Positions 15,543 to 24,047 of a DNA stretch of 36,964 nt are shown one piece after another. The stretch is from Alphaproteobacteria bacterium. GTDB lineage: Bacteria; Pseudomonadota; Alphaproteobacteria; Caulobacterales; Parvularculaceae. Numbering within the stretch: the first letter of the stretch is position 1; each line of letters opens with the position of its first letter. Under the pieces are notes generated by a model. It did no database searches. It was given only the letters and a program-made list of their open reading frames with translations, and had not been told where the DNA came from. The position numbers were made by a program, and so were the translations under genes. The stretch lies in the NCBI GenBank assembly GCA_013151255.1, contig JAADIQ010000027.1, positions 1 through 36,964 on the forward strand, written 5' to 3'.

Positions 15543-16337
15543 TTATTTGCGCGCGGCGGCGATCACGCAGCCGCCGCCCAAAATGATTTCAAACGTCGCC
15601 TGCGGATTGAAACTGTCATCGATCATCGCCGCATGGCCCAAAGCCTCAGCGACGCTCTCGCCGGCGTTCAAGCGCTCAAGCGCGGCGAAGGCGCCAGCGC
15701 TGATGATGCTGAGGTGAACCTCGCGCTCGGGGCGGACAATCAAAATGCATTCACCGGCGCTGGCGTTGATGTCTTCCGGCGCGGCGTCGCTTTGGTGCCG
15801 GCGCCATATCGACCCGACCGCAAAGGGCGATTTAAAAAGCCGCAAGGACGGATGCAGGGTGAAGACAAGACCAGACGGATCGCCATCGCCGGCCGCCATT
15901 ATCGCCTGCGCATCCAGCGGGTCTGCGTCAGCGGCGCGATAGGCCTCTAGCCAGGCAATTTCCAGCTGCGCCATATCGGCGAGATAAGGAACGCTTCGCG
16001 CCGGCTCAAAAGCGTCGAGGAATTGCGGAAACCTGTCGCCGTAATTGGCGATCAGCGGCGAGGATGGCGGCGCGGCGTTGAAATATTCGTTCGCCGCGAA
16101 TTTGAAAAATTCCTCGCCCACCAATTGCGCCACGACCGGGAATTTATCGGCAAGCGCTTTGGAAAGGCTGGAGCGGATATTATTGCGGTAGACCGCAAGC
16201 GCGGCGGCGATTTTGTCCGTATCACCCGTATATTCAAACGGCGCAGCCGGCGGCTGTGGCGCGCGCAAAATATCTGCGAGCTTATCGAAGGCTTCGCGGT
16301 CAGCAGCCGGGAGGTCTGTTGGCGTGTGATCAGGCAT
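15543..16337 (-). CDS. bufC: Bufferin maturation partner BufC (DUF2063, putative DNA-binding fold)
   Basis: 264 aa from ATG 16337; the upstream in-frame extension to 16427 is Arg-rich, lies inside bufB and is not used. The N-terminal DUF2063 domain (about 10-105) shows the family pattern AAALAVYRNNIRSSLSKALA then FPVVAQLVGEEFFKFAANEY and the SPLIANYGDRFPQFLD box. The C-terminal half (about 120-264) has LADMAQLEIAWLEAY and a mixed alpha/beta domain. Despite the database name (putative DNA-binding), these proteins act as partners of the DUF692 enzyme, delivering the precursor peptide. Its start overlaps the bufB stop by 8 bp, indicating translational coupling. Confidence 0.88.
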   Translation of the reverse strand: MPDHTPTDLPAADREAFDKLADILRAPQPPAAPFEYTGDTDKIAAALAVYRNNIRSSLSKALADKFPVVAQLVGEEFFKFAANEYFNAAPPSSPLIANYGDRFPQFLDAFEPARSVPYLADMAQLEIAWLEAYRAADADPLDAQAIMAAGDGDPSGLVFTLHPSLRLFKSPFAVGSIWRRHQSDAAPEDINASAGECILIVRPEREVHLSIISAGAFAALERLNAGESVAEALGHAAMIDDSFNPQATFEIILGGGCVIAAARK

Positions 16338-17265
16338 TTTCAAAAGCGCCGGTTTGCGTCGTGGTCTTGGACGTCGCCGCCCGCATCCATTCACAGGCTT
16401 TTTTCGCCTCGCGCGCCAACGCATCAAGCGGCGGCGTGTCGGTGTCCCATTCTACCAAGGTCGGACGCGGGCCGGCTTGCGCAATAAACCGGCGATAGAG
16501 CGCGCCAACCTCATCGCAGACCGGCGAGCCGTGATCATCGACCCGGATTTCAACGCCGCGCGTTTCAACGCCGCGTGCGCGGTCAATCGCATGGCCGGCA
16601 AGGTGAATTTCCTCGACTTTGCTGGCGTCGATTGCGTCAAGATACGCCTCGGCGTCAAACCCCAGATTGCAGGCGCTGACATAAACATTGTTGATGTCCA
16701 ACAACAGCCCGCAACCGGTCTGGCGCGCCAGCGCATTTAAAAAATCAGGTTCCGACATATCACCGGGCATGGTGAGATATTGCGACGGGTTCTCTATGAG
16801 GATGCGCCGCGCCAGCGCCTCCTGCGTCTGGTCAATATGCGCGGCGGTGCGTTTCAACGTCGCCTCGGTCAGCGGCGGGGCGATCAAATCATTATAAAAC
16901 ACGCCGTCATGCGCGCTCCAGGCCATATGCTCGGAGACCAGCGCGGGCTGGTATCGCTCAACGACGATGCGCAGCCTTTCAAGGTGGTCGCGGTCGAGCG
17001 CATCATGGCCGCCAAGCGACAGGCATACACCGTGTACGGATAATGTATGAGATTTGCGGATTTCCGTGAGCCACGCATGCGGCGCGCCGCCGGCGCACAT
17101 ATAGTTTTCGGCGTGGACTTCAAAAAAATCGATATGGGAAAGCGGGTCGCCCGCTCCTATGCGTCCGCTATTGGGGGAGAGTACGTCGCAATAGTGAGCG
17201 GGCTTTAAGCCGACCCCGACGCTGGTTGGCGCCAGGACCGGATTGGTGTGTTCTTGATCGGTCAA
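16330..17265 (-). CDS. bufB: Bufferin maturation enzyme BufB (DUF692, multinuclear non-heme iron oxidase)
   Basis: 311 aa. A TIM-barrel DUF692/MNIO enzyme that uses two or three iron ions to oxidise cysteines of the BufA precursor into thiooxazole-type groups. Likely metal ligands and signature boxes are all present: SVHGVCLSLGG (H78), SEHMAW (E112, H113), IENPSQY (E158), LLLDINNVYVS (D190, N192), EIHLAGH (H221, H225), DDHGSPV (H245) and LVEWDTD (E272, D274). The N-terminus GVGLKPAHY is also typical. It lies 20 bp after bufA1 and overlaps bufC. An active enzyme is expected because no key residue is missing. Confidence 0.92.
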   Translation of the reverse strand: MTDQEHTNPVLAPTSVGVGLKPAHYCDVLSPNSGRIGAGDPLSHIDFFEVHAENYMCAGGAPHAWLTEIRKSHTLSVHGVCLSLGGHDALDRDHLERLRIVVERYQPALVSEHMAWSAHDGVFYNDLIAPPLTEATLKRTAAHIDQTQEALARRILIENPSQYLTMPGDMSEPDFLNALARQTGCGLLLDINNVYVSACNLGFDAEAYLDAIDASKVEEIHLAGHAIDRARGVETRGVEIRVDDHGSPVCDEVGALYRRFIAQAGPRPTLVEWDTDTPPLDALAREAKKACEWMRAATSKTTTQTGAFENA

Positions 17266-17285
17266 GAATGAGACCTATTCAGAAT

Positions 17286-17582
17286 TTAAGTTTGCGGAAG
17301 GTCCCGGTCGAGTTCTTCGAGGCTGCCGCTGCGGCCATCGGGAAGATCGACGCTGTCACATGTGCCGGCTGGAACCAGCGTCCAGGCATTGCCCTGATAA
17401 TCAATCGTCGACGTGCCTTCGCAAGAAGTGCCCGGTCCCGCGGCGCAGTCATTTTCACCGGCGAGCGAAACGCCATAGCATTTGTCCATGCCTTTTTTGG
17501 CGGCGTTTGCGGGCGCTGCGACGACGAGGGCTGCGGTAAAGGCGCTAGCGATCACCGCTGTCGTCAATGCTGATTTATTCAT
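17286..17582 (-). CDS. bufA1: Bufferin precursor peptide BufA1 (DUF2282)
   Basis: 98 aa from ATG 17582 with GGAGA 8 bases upstream. A long Sec-type signal (residues 1-27, cleavage at ANA|AKKG) is followed by a core with four cysteines (C35, C46, C54, C75) in the family pattern [15 protein letters not shown]...TSC...WTLVPAGTC. The first three blocks match DUF2282 bufferins, whose central cysteines are modified by BufB before export to bind copper. After the last cysteine there is an acidic 23-residue tail ([20 protein letters not shown]) of uncertain family distribution. It is the first gene of the four-gene operon; the promoter must lie in 17598-17765. Copper-linked expression is expected from the family but no operator was recognised. 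Confidence 0.9.
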   Translation of the reverse strand: MNKSALTTAVIASAFTAALVVAAPANAAKKGMDKCYGVSLAGENDCAAGPGTSCEGTSTIDYQGNAWTLVPAGTCDSVDLPDGRSGSLEELDRDLPQT

Positions 17583-17596
17583 CTTATCATTCTCCA

Positions 17597-17622
17597 TGTT
17601 GGCTAAGCTGGTTGTTGGCTAA
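17597..17622. repeat. Short direct repeat in bufferin promoter region
   Basis: TGTTGGCTAA occurs at 17597-17606 and 17613-17622 (period 16 bp), just upstream of the bufA1 ribosome-binding site. It may be a regulator site in the 5' leader or a chance duplication. Confidence 0.35.
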
Positions 17623-17765
17623 ACTCTAACCGGATGCACACCTCCTGCGCATCGGACAGCCGCACCCTACAAGCCGCGCCAATACCGGCACAACTCAACA
17701 CTCATCACGAGCGAGTGAGGGCGCAGGTTTTTCGTCTTAAAATTGCGTAATTCGGCTTGAACGCG

Positions 17766-17853
17766 TTAGCTGCGCCCTTGGCTGAGATGTTCGCGTTTTA
17801 TCTCCAGCGCCAGCCATTCTTCCTCGGCCGCCGCCAGCGCTGTTTCCGTGCGC
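17766..17853 (-). pseudogene. Out-of-frame C-terminal tail of the ABC-F gene
   Basis: On the minus strand this segment reads (R)QVERTETALAAAEEEWLAL then EIKREHLSQGRS and a TAA stop, continuing the coiled-coil hairpin seen at the end of Uup/ABC-F proteins (ALAAAEEEWLxLE is a family signature). It is one base out of frame with the main ORF. It is either a real recent deletion or a sequencing or assembly error. Confidence 0.7.
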
Positions 17854-19587
17854 TCAACTTGCCGTCTGGTTGAAGGCTTGCGGGTCGCGGTCATAAAACC
17901 CGGCGTCGTTAAGCTTTGCGTTGAGCGCTTTCACTTTGGCTTCAAGCGCGGAGATTTTCGCCGGCAAGCTTTCCAGCGCATATTTTTCTTTATAGCTGAG
18001 CTTGGTTTGCGCTTGTGGTTTTGCGCCGTCGCGTTTGGCAGCCGGTTTTGGCGCCTTCACGGCGGCGCGCATGCCGGGCGCTGAACCGCGTTGGCGCACC
18101 ATGTCGTCATAGCCGCCATCATAGGTTCGCCAGGCGCCGGCGCGGTCCGGGTCAGTGGTGATCACCGAGGTGACGATGCGGTCGAGAAAGCTGCGGTCAT
18201 GGCTGATCAGCAACAGCGTGCCCTGATAGGCGGCGAGCAACTCTTCGAGCAGATCGAGGGTTTCCAAATCGAGGTCGTTGGTCGGCTCATCCAGCGCCAG
18301 AAGGTTTGACGGTTTGGCTAGCGCCGAGGCCAGCGCCAGGCGTCCGCGCTCACCGCCGGAAAGCGACGACACCGGCGCGCGCCATTGTTCGGGTGCGAAC
18401 AAAAAATCTTGCAGGTAGCTGGCCACATGACGCTTGGCGCCGGCAATCGTCACCCAGTCGCCGCGCTCATCGGCAATCGCGTCCGCAAGGCGCATCTCCG
18501 GCTTGAGACTGGCGCGGCGCTGGTCGAGCGAGACGAGGTCGAGATTGGTTCCGAGTTTAATCACGCCGCTATCGGGCGCCAACGCCCCGGTCAACATGTT
18601 CACCAGCGTAGTTTTGCCGGCGCCGTTGGGGCCGACAATGCCGATTTTTTCACCGCGGGTAATCTCCACGGAAAAATCATCAACGACTTTATTGTCGCCG
18701 AACGCTTTTGAAATATGTTCCGCGACGATCACCCGCTTGCCGGAAGCGTTGGTCTCAGTCTTGGAAAATTTCACCGTCCCTGTCGGACGCCGCGCCTCGC
18801 GCAGGCCTTTGCGCATCGTGTGCAGCTCACCCAGGCGGCGCACATTGCGTTTGCGCCGCGCGGTGACGCCGTAGCGCAGCCAGTGTTCCTCAGCGACAAT
18901 CTTCCGGCCAAGCTTGTGGCGGGCTTGTTCTTCTTCTTCCAGGGTCTTGTCGCGCCAGGCTTCAAACTCGCCAAAGCCGCGCGCAATGGAGCGGGTTTTG
19001 CCGCGATCTATCCACACCGTTGCGGTGGTAAGGTTTTCCAAAAACCGCCGGTCGTGACTGATCAACACAATCGCTGACGGCGATGCGCGCAGGCGTTTTT
19101 CCAATTCGGCAATTGCCGGCAGGTCGAGATGGTTTGTCGGCTCGTCGAGCAGCAAGATATCGGGCTTGGAAACCAGCGCCGCGGCAATCGCGATGCGTCG
19201 CGCCTCGCCGCCGGAACATGCAGCGAGCGTAATGCCCGGCGCCAGATCAAACGAGGCCATGACAATGTCGATGAGATGCTCGTCAGCGTCGTCGTTCAAA
19301 CCCTCGGCGATATAGTCTTCGGCGGTTTTAAACCCGGAAAAGTCCGGCTCCTGCGGCAGATAGCGGATGGTGGCGCCCGGATGAACGAAGCGCTCGCCGC
19401 GATCGGGCTCAACCGCACCGGCGGCGATTTTGAGCAACGTGGATTTGCCCGAACCGTTGCGCCCCACCAGCGCAATGCGCGCGCCAGGCTCCACATCAAG
19501 CCGAGCGCCCTCAAGCAGCGCGTCGCCGCCAAAGGTGATGGAAATCTCGGTTAAGGAAAGCAGAAACCCGGCCATGACGGGGGTCAT
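17854..19587 (-). CDS. uup: ABC-F family ATPase (Uup type), C-terminus truncated by frameshift
   Basis: About 577 aa as read. Two ABC domains: the first with Walker A GRNGSGKST, signature CSGGEARR and Walker B LLLDEPTNHLD; the second with GPNGAGKTT, LSGGERGRL and LALDEPTNDLD; each followed by an ISHDR H-loop. The Uup-like linker and a C-terminal Lys/Ala linker with YKEKYALESLPAKISALEAK follow. ABC-F proteins act on ribosomes or on branched DNA intermediates and have no membrane domain. The frame stops right after DRDPQAFNQTAS, but another frame resumes without a break as RQVERTETALAAAEEEWLAL and runs to a stop at 17766-17768, the usual C-terminal coiled coil. One missing base near 17862-17868 explains this. 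The start could be ATG 19587 or 19575; neither has a clear ribosome-binding site. Confidence 0.88.
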   Translation of the reverse strand: MTPVMAGFLLSLTEISITFGGDALLEGARLDVEPGARIALVGRNGSGKSTLLKIAAGAVEPDRGERFVHPGATIRYLPQEPDFSGFKTAEDYIAEGLNDDADEHLIDIVMASFDLAPGITLAACSGGEARRIAIAAALVSKPDILLLDEPTNHLDLPAIAELEKRLRASPSAIVLISHDRRFLENLTTATVWIDRGKTRSIARGFGEFEAWRDKTLEEEEQARHKLGRKIVAEEHWLRYGVTARRKRNVRRLGELHTMRKGLREARRPTGTVKFSKTETNASGKRVIVAEHISKAFGDNKVVDDFSVEITRGEKIGIVGPNGAGKTTLVNMLTGALAPDSGVIKLGTNLDLVSLDQRRASLKPEMRLADAIADERGDWVTIAGAKRHVASYLQDFLFAPEQWRAPVSSLSGGERGRLALASALAKPSNLLALDEPTNDLDLETLDLLEELLAAYQGTLLLISHDRSFLDRIVTSVITTDPDRAGAWRTYDGGYDDMVRQRGSAPGMRAAVKAPKPAAKRDGAKPQAQTKLSYKEKYALESLPAKISALEAKVKALNAKLNDAGFYDRDPQAFNQTAS

Positions 19588-19708
19588 AGCCGCGCCGCGC
19601 CGTAACGCCAAGGGTAACGTGCGACGCCACAAAATTTAACAAAATGTTGCGAGTCTCGTGACACAAAATGGCGTCTGTCACGCGCCATGCACCATCGGAA
19701 TTGCCCCC

Positions 19709-20284
19709 ATGCACCCGTTAAAAGCCTATCTGCGAGATGTCGGCGAGACCATTCAGGCGTTTGGCGCGCGCGTCAGCGCCTCGCGGCAAACGCTGTATCG
19801 CATCATCGGCGGCGCCCAGGCGCCCAAGCCGGCACTGGCGCGCCGCATCGTAGAGGCGACCGGCGGCGCGGTGACGTTTGAGGCGCTGTATCCGAGGCCA
19901 TCGGGCGGCCCTAAAACCGGCGGCGAGGTGGTGGGGCTGAACACTGGCGAGGCCGGCGGCGGGCTCAACCCAGAGCGCGTGCGCGTGGCGCTGGCCATCG
20001 TCGTTGACCATCTGGCGGTGAAAGACAAACCCGAACCGCCCGACGCGGCGGTAACGATTGCCGCGGAAGCCGTGGTCAATACTTATATTGCGCTATCAAC
20101 GGTTACGACCCGTCAGGGTCCGGAGCGTTTTTGTCAAGCACTGCGGCCAGTTCTCGAAGAAATTCTGCGAGAGTATTCGGCGTCGCCGCCTCCCCCGGCA
20201 GCGCTTGACCGCGGGGCGGAACTGGCGACGCAGATTTATTTTCAATCCTGGAACCTCGACCAGACCGAGACGACGGCCGGGTAA
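19709..20284 (+). CDS. HTH (Cro-like) regulator, unknown targets
   Basis: 191 aa from ATG 19709 (MHPLKAYLRDVGETIQAFGA); the longer start at 19658 lies next to the divergent ABC-F gene. The N-terminal 55 residues form a helix-turn-helix of the YdaS/Cro type (FGARVSASRQTLYRIIGG then KPALARRIVEATGG). The middle (about 85-150) is helical, and the C-terminus is Pro-rich then EL/ATQIYFQSW. It is divergent from the ABC-F gene with about 120 bp between them. The target is unknown; it could control either neighbour. Bases 20285-20520 after the stop contain no gene I can support. Confidence 0.65.
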   Translation: MHPLKAYLRDVGETIQAFGARVSASRQTLYRIIGGAQAPKPALARRIVEATGGAVTFEALYPRPSGGPKTGGEVVGLNTGEAGGGLNPERVRVALAIVVDHLAVKDKPEPPDAAVTIAAEAVVNTYIALSTVTTRQGPERFCQALRPVLEEILREYSASPPPPAALDRGAELATQIYFQSWNLDQTETTAG

Positions 20285-20520
20285 GCGCAGCCCCCGGTTC
20301 ACGCGCACGCCGCTTCGCCAACCGCCACATATTCCGGCCAATCCGAGCGGCGTAAATGTCTTCCTCAAGGCTCAATTGGTTGCTCCCGAAGTGCTGCGCC
20401 GGTGGCGGCGTGAGGCGTTGATTTGGGAGTTTAGCACGGGTGGGGGTGGTGAGGATGAGGTTTGCTCAATGTGCTGCGTCCCTTGGGCTCCTTCACTGAT
20501 TTTTGCCGACAAGCAGATCT

Positions 20521-22245
20521 CTAGTAGTGAACTTCTTCGAGAAGGGCGAGAGTGCCGGCGTTCGAAAGGTTCACGTATCCGTCTTTTACCACACCGGCCA
20601 CGCCGGAATATGCATCTCTTACATGGGCGCCTTCCGGCCAGATGTCGCCTACCGGAATGGCCGCCCTTCCTGGGACGAGGTCCATTGCAATGACGACCCG
20701 GTCGGCTTCTCTGGCTTCGTCCAAAACGCGGCTAAATACATACGGCGCGGATGCCGAGATTTCCGAGTGGCGGCCTGCCCCGATGGCGAGATGGGCTTGC
20801 CGAAATTTTCCGAGCTTGCGCCAGTGCGACAGCAACGCCGCGCCGGTTGAAGTTTCTGCTTGGGCCCAGTCCATATTTGAGCGTAGCGTTGCATCGCCCT
20901 TGGCGCCTTCTATCGTCAGGTCGCGGCCGACTTCGTCACCGTAATAAATCTGAACCGCACCCGGCGCGAGCATCAGCTTGGCGGCAGACTCAAACGTCAT
21001 GCTGCGGTTCGGGTCGAACGGGTTCATGTCGTCATGCGACGTGATGTAGTTAATAATACCCTTACCGGAAAATGGCCCATCTTCAAGCTCGTCTGAGTAC
21101 TGATTGAAAAGTATGCGAGCAGAGGCTTGGGCATGGGTGGGAAAGGCCATGTTGCTGAGCGCGTCGAACCCGTAGTCGAAAAAATCGACCTGCCGGTCTC
21201 CATAATCATAAGCGCGCCCGCCATCGACGGCGCTCGCAAAGCCTGAAAGCCCGTAATTGAACACTTCGCCGACCATGTAGAATTCCCGGTCATCAATCTT
21301 CGCATCCGGGTGTGAAGCCTTCCATTCTTTCAGCGCAAGGCTCGCCTCCCGCTTCAGGACGGCCCAGATTTCGGGATCGACGTGCTTTGCCGTATCCACT
21401 CGAAACCCGTCGATTCCATAGTCCCGCACCCAGTCGGTCAGCCACTTCACAATGTAGTATTTTGGAGCGCGCGGATAGCCGGTGCGAGCGAAGAAGACGT
21501 CTAGCTCCATCATCTCACGGTCCAGCCGTCCCTCGTTCCGCCAAGCTTTAATCAGAAAGTCCGGCAGCTCCACCGGCGCCTCGGATTCTGTGAGGATGTC
21601 TTGTAGCGTGAACGACAGTTCGCACGGCACGCTTCCCGCATAGGATTTGTAATCACAGGTAGGTCCGCGGCGCACCCAGGTCTCCGGCCAGACAGGATCA
21701 ACAGGCGTTGGCGCGCCAGCGTGATTGATGATCACGTCAGCCAACACGCGAATGCCACGCTCATGTGCGGTAGCAATCATCGCTGCGAGGTCGGCCTCCG
21801 ATCCAAAGTTCGGGTCAACCTTGGTCCAGTCACGTGGCCAGTAGCCGTGATAGGCGTATGTCTTTCCCCATTCTTTTTCTACCACCGAGCCATGCGAATT
21901 CTCGATCAGGGGCGTAGTCCAGATTGCATCGACGCCGAGTAACGAAAAGTAGCCCGCGCGAATCTTTTCCGTCACGCCCTGAATATCTCCGCCCTCAAAG
22001 CCGCGAAGCAGATCGGCGTCCTGCTTCCGGCCTAAGGATGTATCGTTCGCCCGGTCACCATTCGCGAACCGGTCCGTCATGAGGAAATAAACTGTAGCGT
22101 TTCGCCAAAAGGGATCTAAGGGCTGCGTGTCTGGCGACGGTTTGCCGGCCCGTTGTTTGTTCGCCGGAGTGGGTGCGCCATAGTCGGTGCATGCGGCCAC
22201 AACGGCTACCGCTGCGGTCAGCATCGCCAATAGGTGTGTCTTCAT
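20521..22245 (-). CDS. GH13 alpha-amylase family lipoprotein
   Basis: 574 aa from ATG 22245, with GGAGGAG 6 bases upstream. Residues 1-19 form a lipoprotein signal ending in the lipobox VAAC (C19). The catalytic TIM barrel starts about residue 48 (FWRNATVYFLMTDRFANGD). Conserved regions: DVIINH (170-175), DGFRVDTAKHVD with nucleophile D284, FYMVGEVF with acid/base E327, and ITSHDD with D405. Calcium and loop regions follow the maltogenic/alpha-amylase pattern. It probably hydrolyses alpha-1,4-glucans (maltodextrins, starch) at the outer membrane or in the periplasm. No sugar transporter, TonB receptor or LacI regulator is nearby, so it is not part of an obvious utilisation locus. A near-palindrome (TGTAATATATTGCA, 22373-22386) lies upstream; its role is unclear. 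Confidence 0.9.
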   Translation of the reverse strand: MKTHLLAMLTAAVAVVAACTDYGAPTPANKQRAGKPSPDTQPLDPFWRNATVYFLMTDRFANGDRANDTSLGRKQDADLLRGFEGGDIQGVTEKIRAGYFSLLGVDAIWTTPLIENSHGSVVEKEWGKTYAYHGYWPRDWTKVDPNFGSEADLAAMIATAHERGIRVLADVIINHAGAPTPVDPVWPETWVRRGPTCDYKSYAGSVPCELSFTLQDILTESEAPVELPDFLIKAWRNEGRLDREMMELDVFFARTGYPRAPKYYIVKWLTDWVRDYGIDGFRVDTAKHVDPEIWAVLKREASLALKEWKASHPDAKIDDREFYMVGEVFNYGLSGFASAVDGGRAYDYGDRQVDFFDYGFDALSNMAFPTHAQASARILFNQYSDELEDGPFSGKGIINYITSHDDMNPFDPNRSMTFESAAKLMLAPGAVQIYYGDEVGRDLTIEGAKGDATLRSNMDWAQAETSTGAALLSHWRKLGKFRQAHLAIGAGRHSEISASAPYVFSRVLDEAREADRVVIAMDLVPGRAAIPVGDIWPEGAHVRDAYSGVAGVVKDGYVNLSNAGTLALLEEVHY

Positions 22246-22484
22246 GGCAGACTCCTCCAAAGCGTCAGAGAAGGACGTTACGTTTTTGCAGTTTTTTTCA
22301 TTTGGTTCCGTCCTTCCAACTCTGTTTTCCAATAGTAAAATAGATTCCGAGAATTCGAAAGCGGTCAATTGATGTAATATATTGCATACTGCCGACGTCC
22401 GCTCGCTGAGCGACAATGTAGAGGGCGGTCACGAAGTAGAATCGCGAAATTAGTTGGCGTTAACGACAACCCAAACACACACCC

Positions 22485-23423
22485 TCAAACCCCTTTCACA
22501 AACTCCGCCAAATCGCCATGCGCACTGCGCGTCTCTTCCAGGCTCCAATGCATGTGGAAGCGGTGGAACATGCCGTCGAAGACCCGCAGGCGGACATCAA
22601 CGCCGGCCTGTCTTGCGGCTTCGCTGAGGCGGGCGGCGTCGCCTAAGAGGACTGTGCGCCCGCCCACATGGATCATAAACGGCGGCATGTCTTCAAACCT
22701 GCCGTAGATTGGCGAGACGGCGGGGTCGTCTGGCTTTGCATCTGGCGCGTAAAAGCTGAACAGCTGGCGGACATATTTGCCGCCCATGGAGCGGATTACA
22801 GGATCGCTCCGGTCGTTGGCGATGTGGCTGTCGCTGGCGCCTTTGCCGTCGATGCAGGGCGACAGGAATATCGCGCCGGCCGGCGACACGACGCCGTCAT
22901 GGCGCCAGCGCATTAAGGCGGCGAGCGCAATCGCCGCGCCGGTGGATTCCGACAACAGAATAATTTTGCGCGTCGGCGCCATCTCGACCAATGCGCGGTA
23001 GGCTTTGTCGACCTCATCGATTTGCGTCGGGTACTGCGCTTCGGGCAGCAGCGAATAATCCACCCCCAATCCCTCGCAGCCGCTAAGCTGGCAGAGTGGC
23101 AACAGATTGCCGGCGGTAAGCTCTGACGAGCCGGCGACAAAGCCGCCGCCATGGATGTAAAAAATCAACGGCGCATCGGGCGACGATGCGGCGGTTTCAA
23201 ACTGCGTGCAGGCGACGCCGTCAATGTCGAACGCGGTGGTGCGATAGTCGAAATCAATCTCGCCAAGAGTTTTGCGCCACGCATCATTCATCAGCCGGCG
23301 CGCAATCGGCCGCGTCAGCGGATTGCGCCATGTGTCGATGGTTGGATAGGGCTTGAGCGCGGCGATGCGTTGCTTGGCCGCATCGCTAAGCGTCGCACCT
23401 GAGCGCCGTGCAATGACCGGCAT
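22485..23423 (-). CDS. HSL-family alpha/beta-hydrolase (esterase)
   Basis: 312 aa from ATG 23423 with GAGG 6 bases upstream. The oxyanion motif HGGG (91-94) with FVAGSS, the nucleophile S160 in LLSESTGAAIAL (GxSxG relaxed to SESTG), the acid residue D262 in VGGRTVLLGDAARLSEAA and H287 in GMFHRF follow the hormone-sensitive-lipase family order. It likely hydrolyses carboxylic esters; the substrate is unknown. It is on the same strand as the amylase gene but 240 bp upstream, probably a separate unit. Confidence 0.88.
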   Translation of the reverse strand: MPVIARRSGATLSDAAKQRIAALKPYPTIDTWRNPLTRPIARRLMNDAWRKTLGEIDFDYRTTAFDIDGVACTQFETAASSPDAPLIFYIHGGGFVAGSSELTAGNLLPLCQLSGCEGLGVDYSLLPEAQYPTQIDEVDKAYRALVEMAPTRKIILLSESTGAAIALAALMRWRHDGVVSPAGAIFLSPCIDGKGASDSHIANDRSDPVIRSMGGKYVRQLFSFYAPDAKPDDPAVSPIYGRFEDMPPFMIHVGGRTVLLGDAARLSEAARQAGVDVRLRVFDGMFHRFHMHWSLEETRSAHGDLAEFVKGV

Positions 23424-23710
23424 ATGCGCCTCGCTGAAATACCCGCATCCGCTCCGGGCGCACCCGGAACGTTGATTGATCCCCACGCCCAAGCCTGCCG
23501 TGTGCTCCACAATATCGGGTTAATAGAGCGGCGTGAAACGCCGGGGTTTGCGCGCAACTTCATTAAATAAAAGAGAGGCGCGAGGCGCGCGCGGCGGCTG
23601 TCAGCACTCGCCGCATGCGACTGACAAGAAGTTGTAATTAAATTGAATATATCAACCGGGAGGCCACCCCCCTCGCCTAACATGAGCGCACGCAAAAGAG
23701 GGGATGCGCT

Positions 23711-23980
23711 ATGGCTTGCGATAAAGCACTGAGAACACAAATGCGGGGCTATCGTCTGGCGACCGCGGAAATTCTTTATCATATGCCCGACCATCCGGGG
23801 CTTTTGCAAAGCTATGTTTGGCAGGACTATGATATCGCCCCGGCCTATCCGGTGCTGTCGGATTTCCTGCGATTTTGGGGCAAGGAGCTGGAAGGCCCGC
23901 TGCATTCGGTGCGCCTGGCCGGCAAACGGCTGATCTCGGCGGCGGAACTGCGCGCCGTCAGCGTTGTTGGGCTGATTTGA
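23711..23980 (+). CDS. usg: Usg-family protein
   Basis: 89 aa. AGAGGGG (23697-23703) lies 7 bases before the ATG. The sequence matches the short alphaproteobacterial Usg family (RGYRLATAEILYHMPDHPGL, LQSYVWQDYDIAPAYPVL, HSVRLAG), first noted beside tryptophan genes in Caulobacter. There are no trp genes here. Function is unknown. It is a good taxonomic marker for Alphaproteobacteria. Confidence 0.88.
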   Translation: MACDKALRTQMRGYRLATAEILYHMPDHPGLLQSYVWQDYDIAPAYPVLSDFLRFWGKELEGPLHSVRLAGKRLISAAELRAVSVVGLI

Positions 23981-24047
23981 GAAGTCCTTAAACTTTCATT
24001 GAGAATCCTATTAGCCTAACTCGGAAGCTGATTTTGCGAGGCGCGTC

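Noticed and set aside
17623-17765. ECF sigma-type promoter for the bufferin operon
   Set aside because: Expected from relatives, but no convincing -35/-10 pair with proper spacing could be found by eye.
20103-20375. Minus-strand frame beginning SLEEDIYAARIGRNMWRLAK
   Set aside because: It overlaps the end of the HTH gene, becomes low-complexity Arg/Pro/Ser, and matches nothing I know; possibly a gene remnant but not supportable.
22373-22386. Near-palindrome TGTAATATATTGCA as amylase operator
   Set aside because: Only 14 bp and imperfect in an AT-rich stretch; no regulator nearby.
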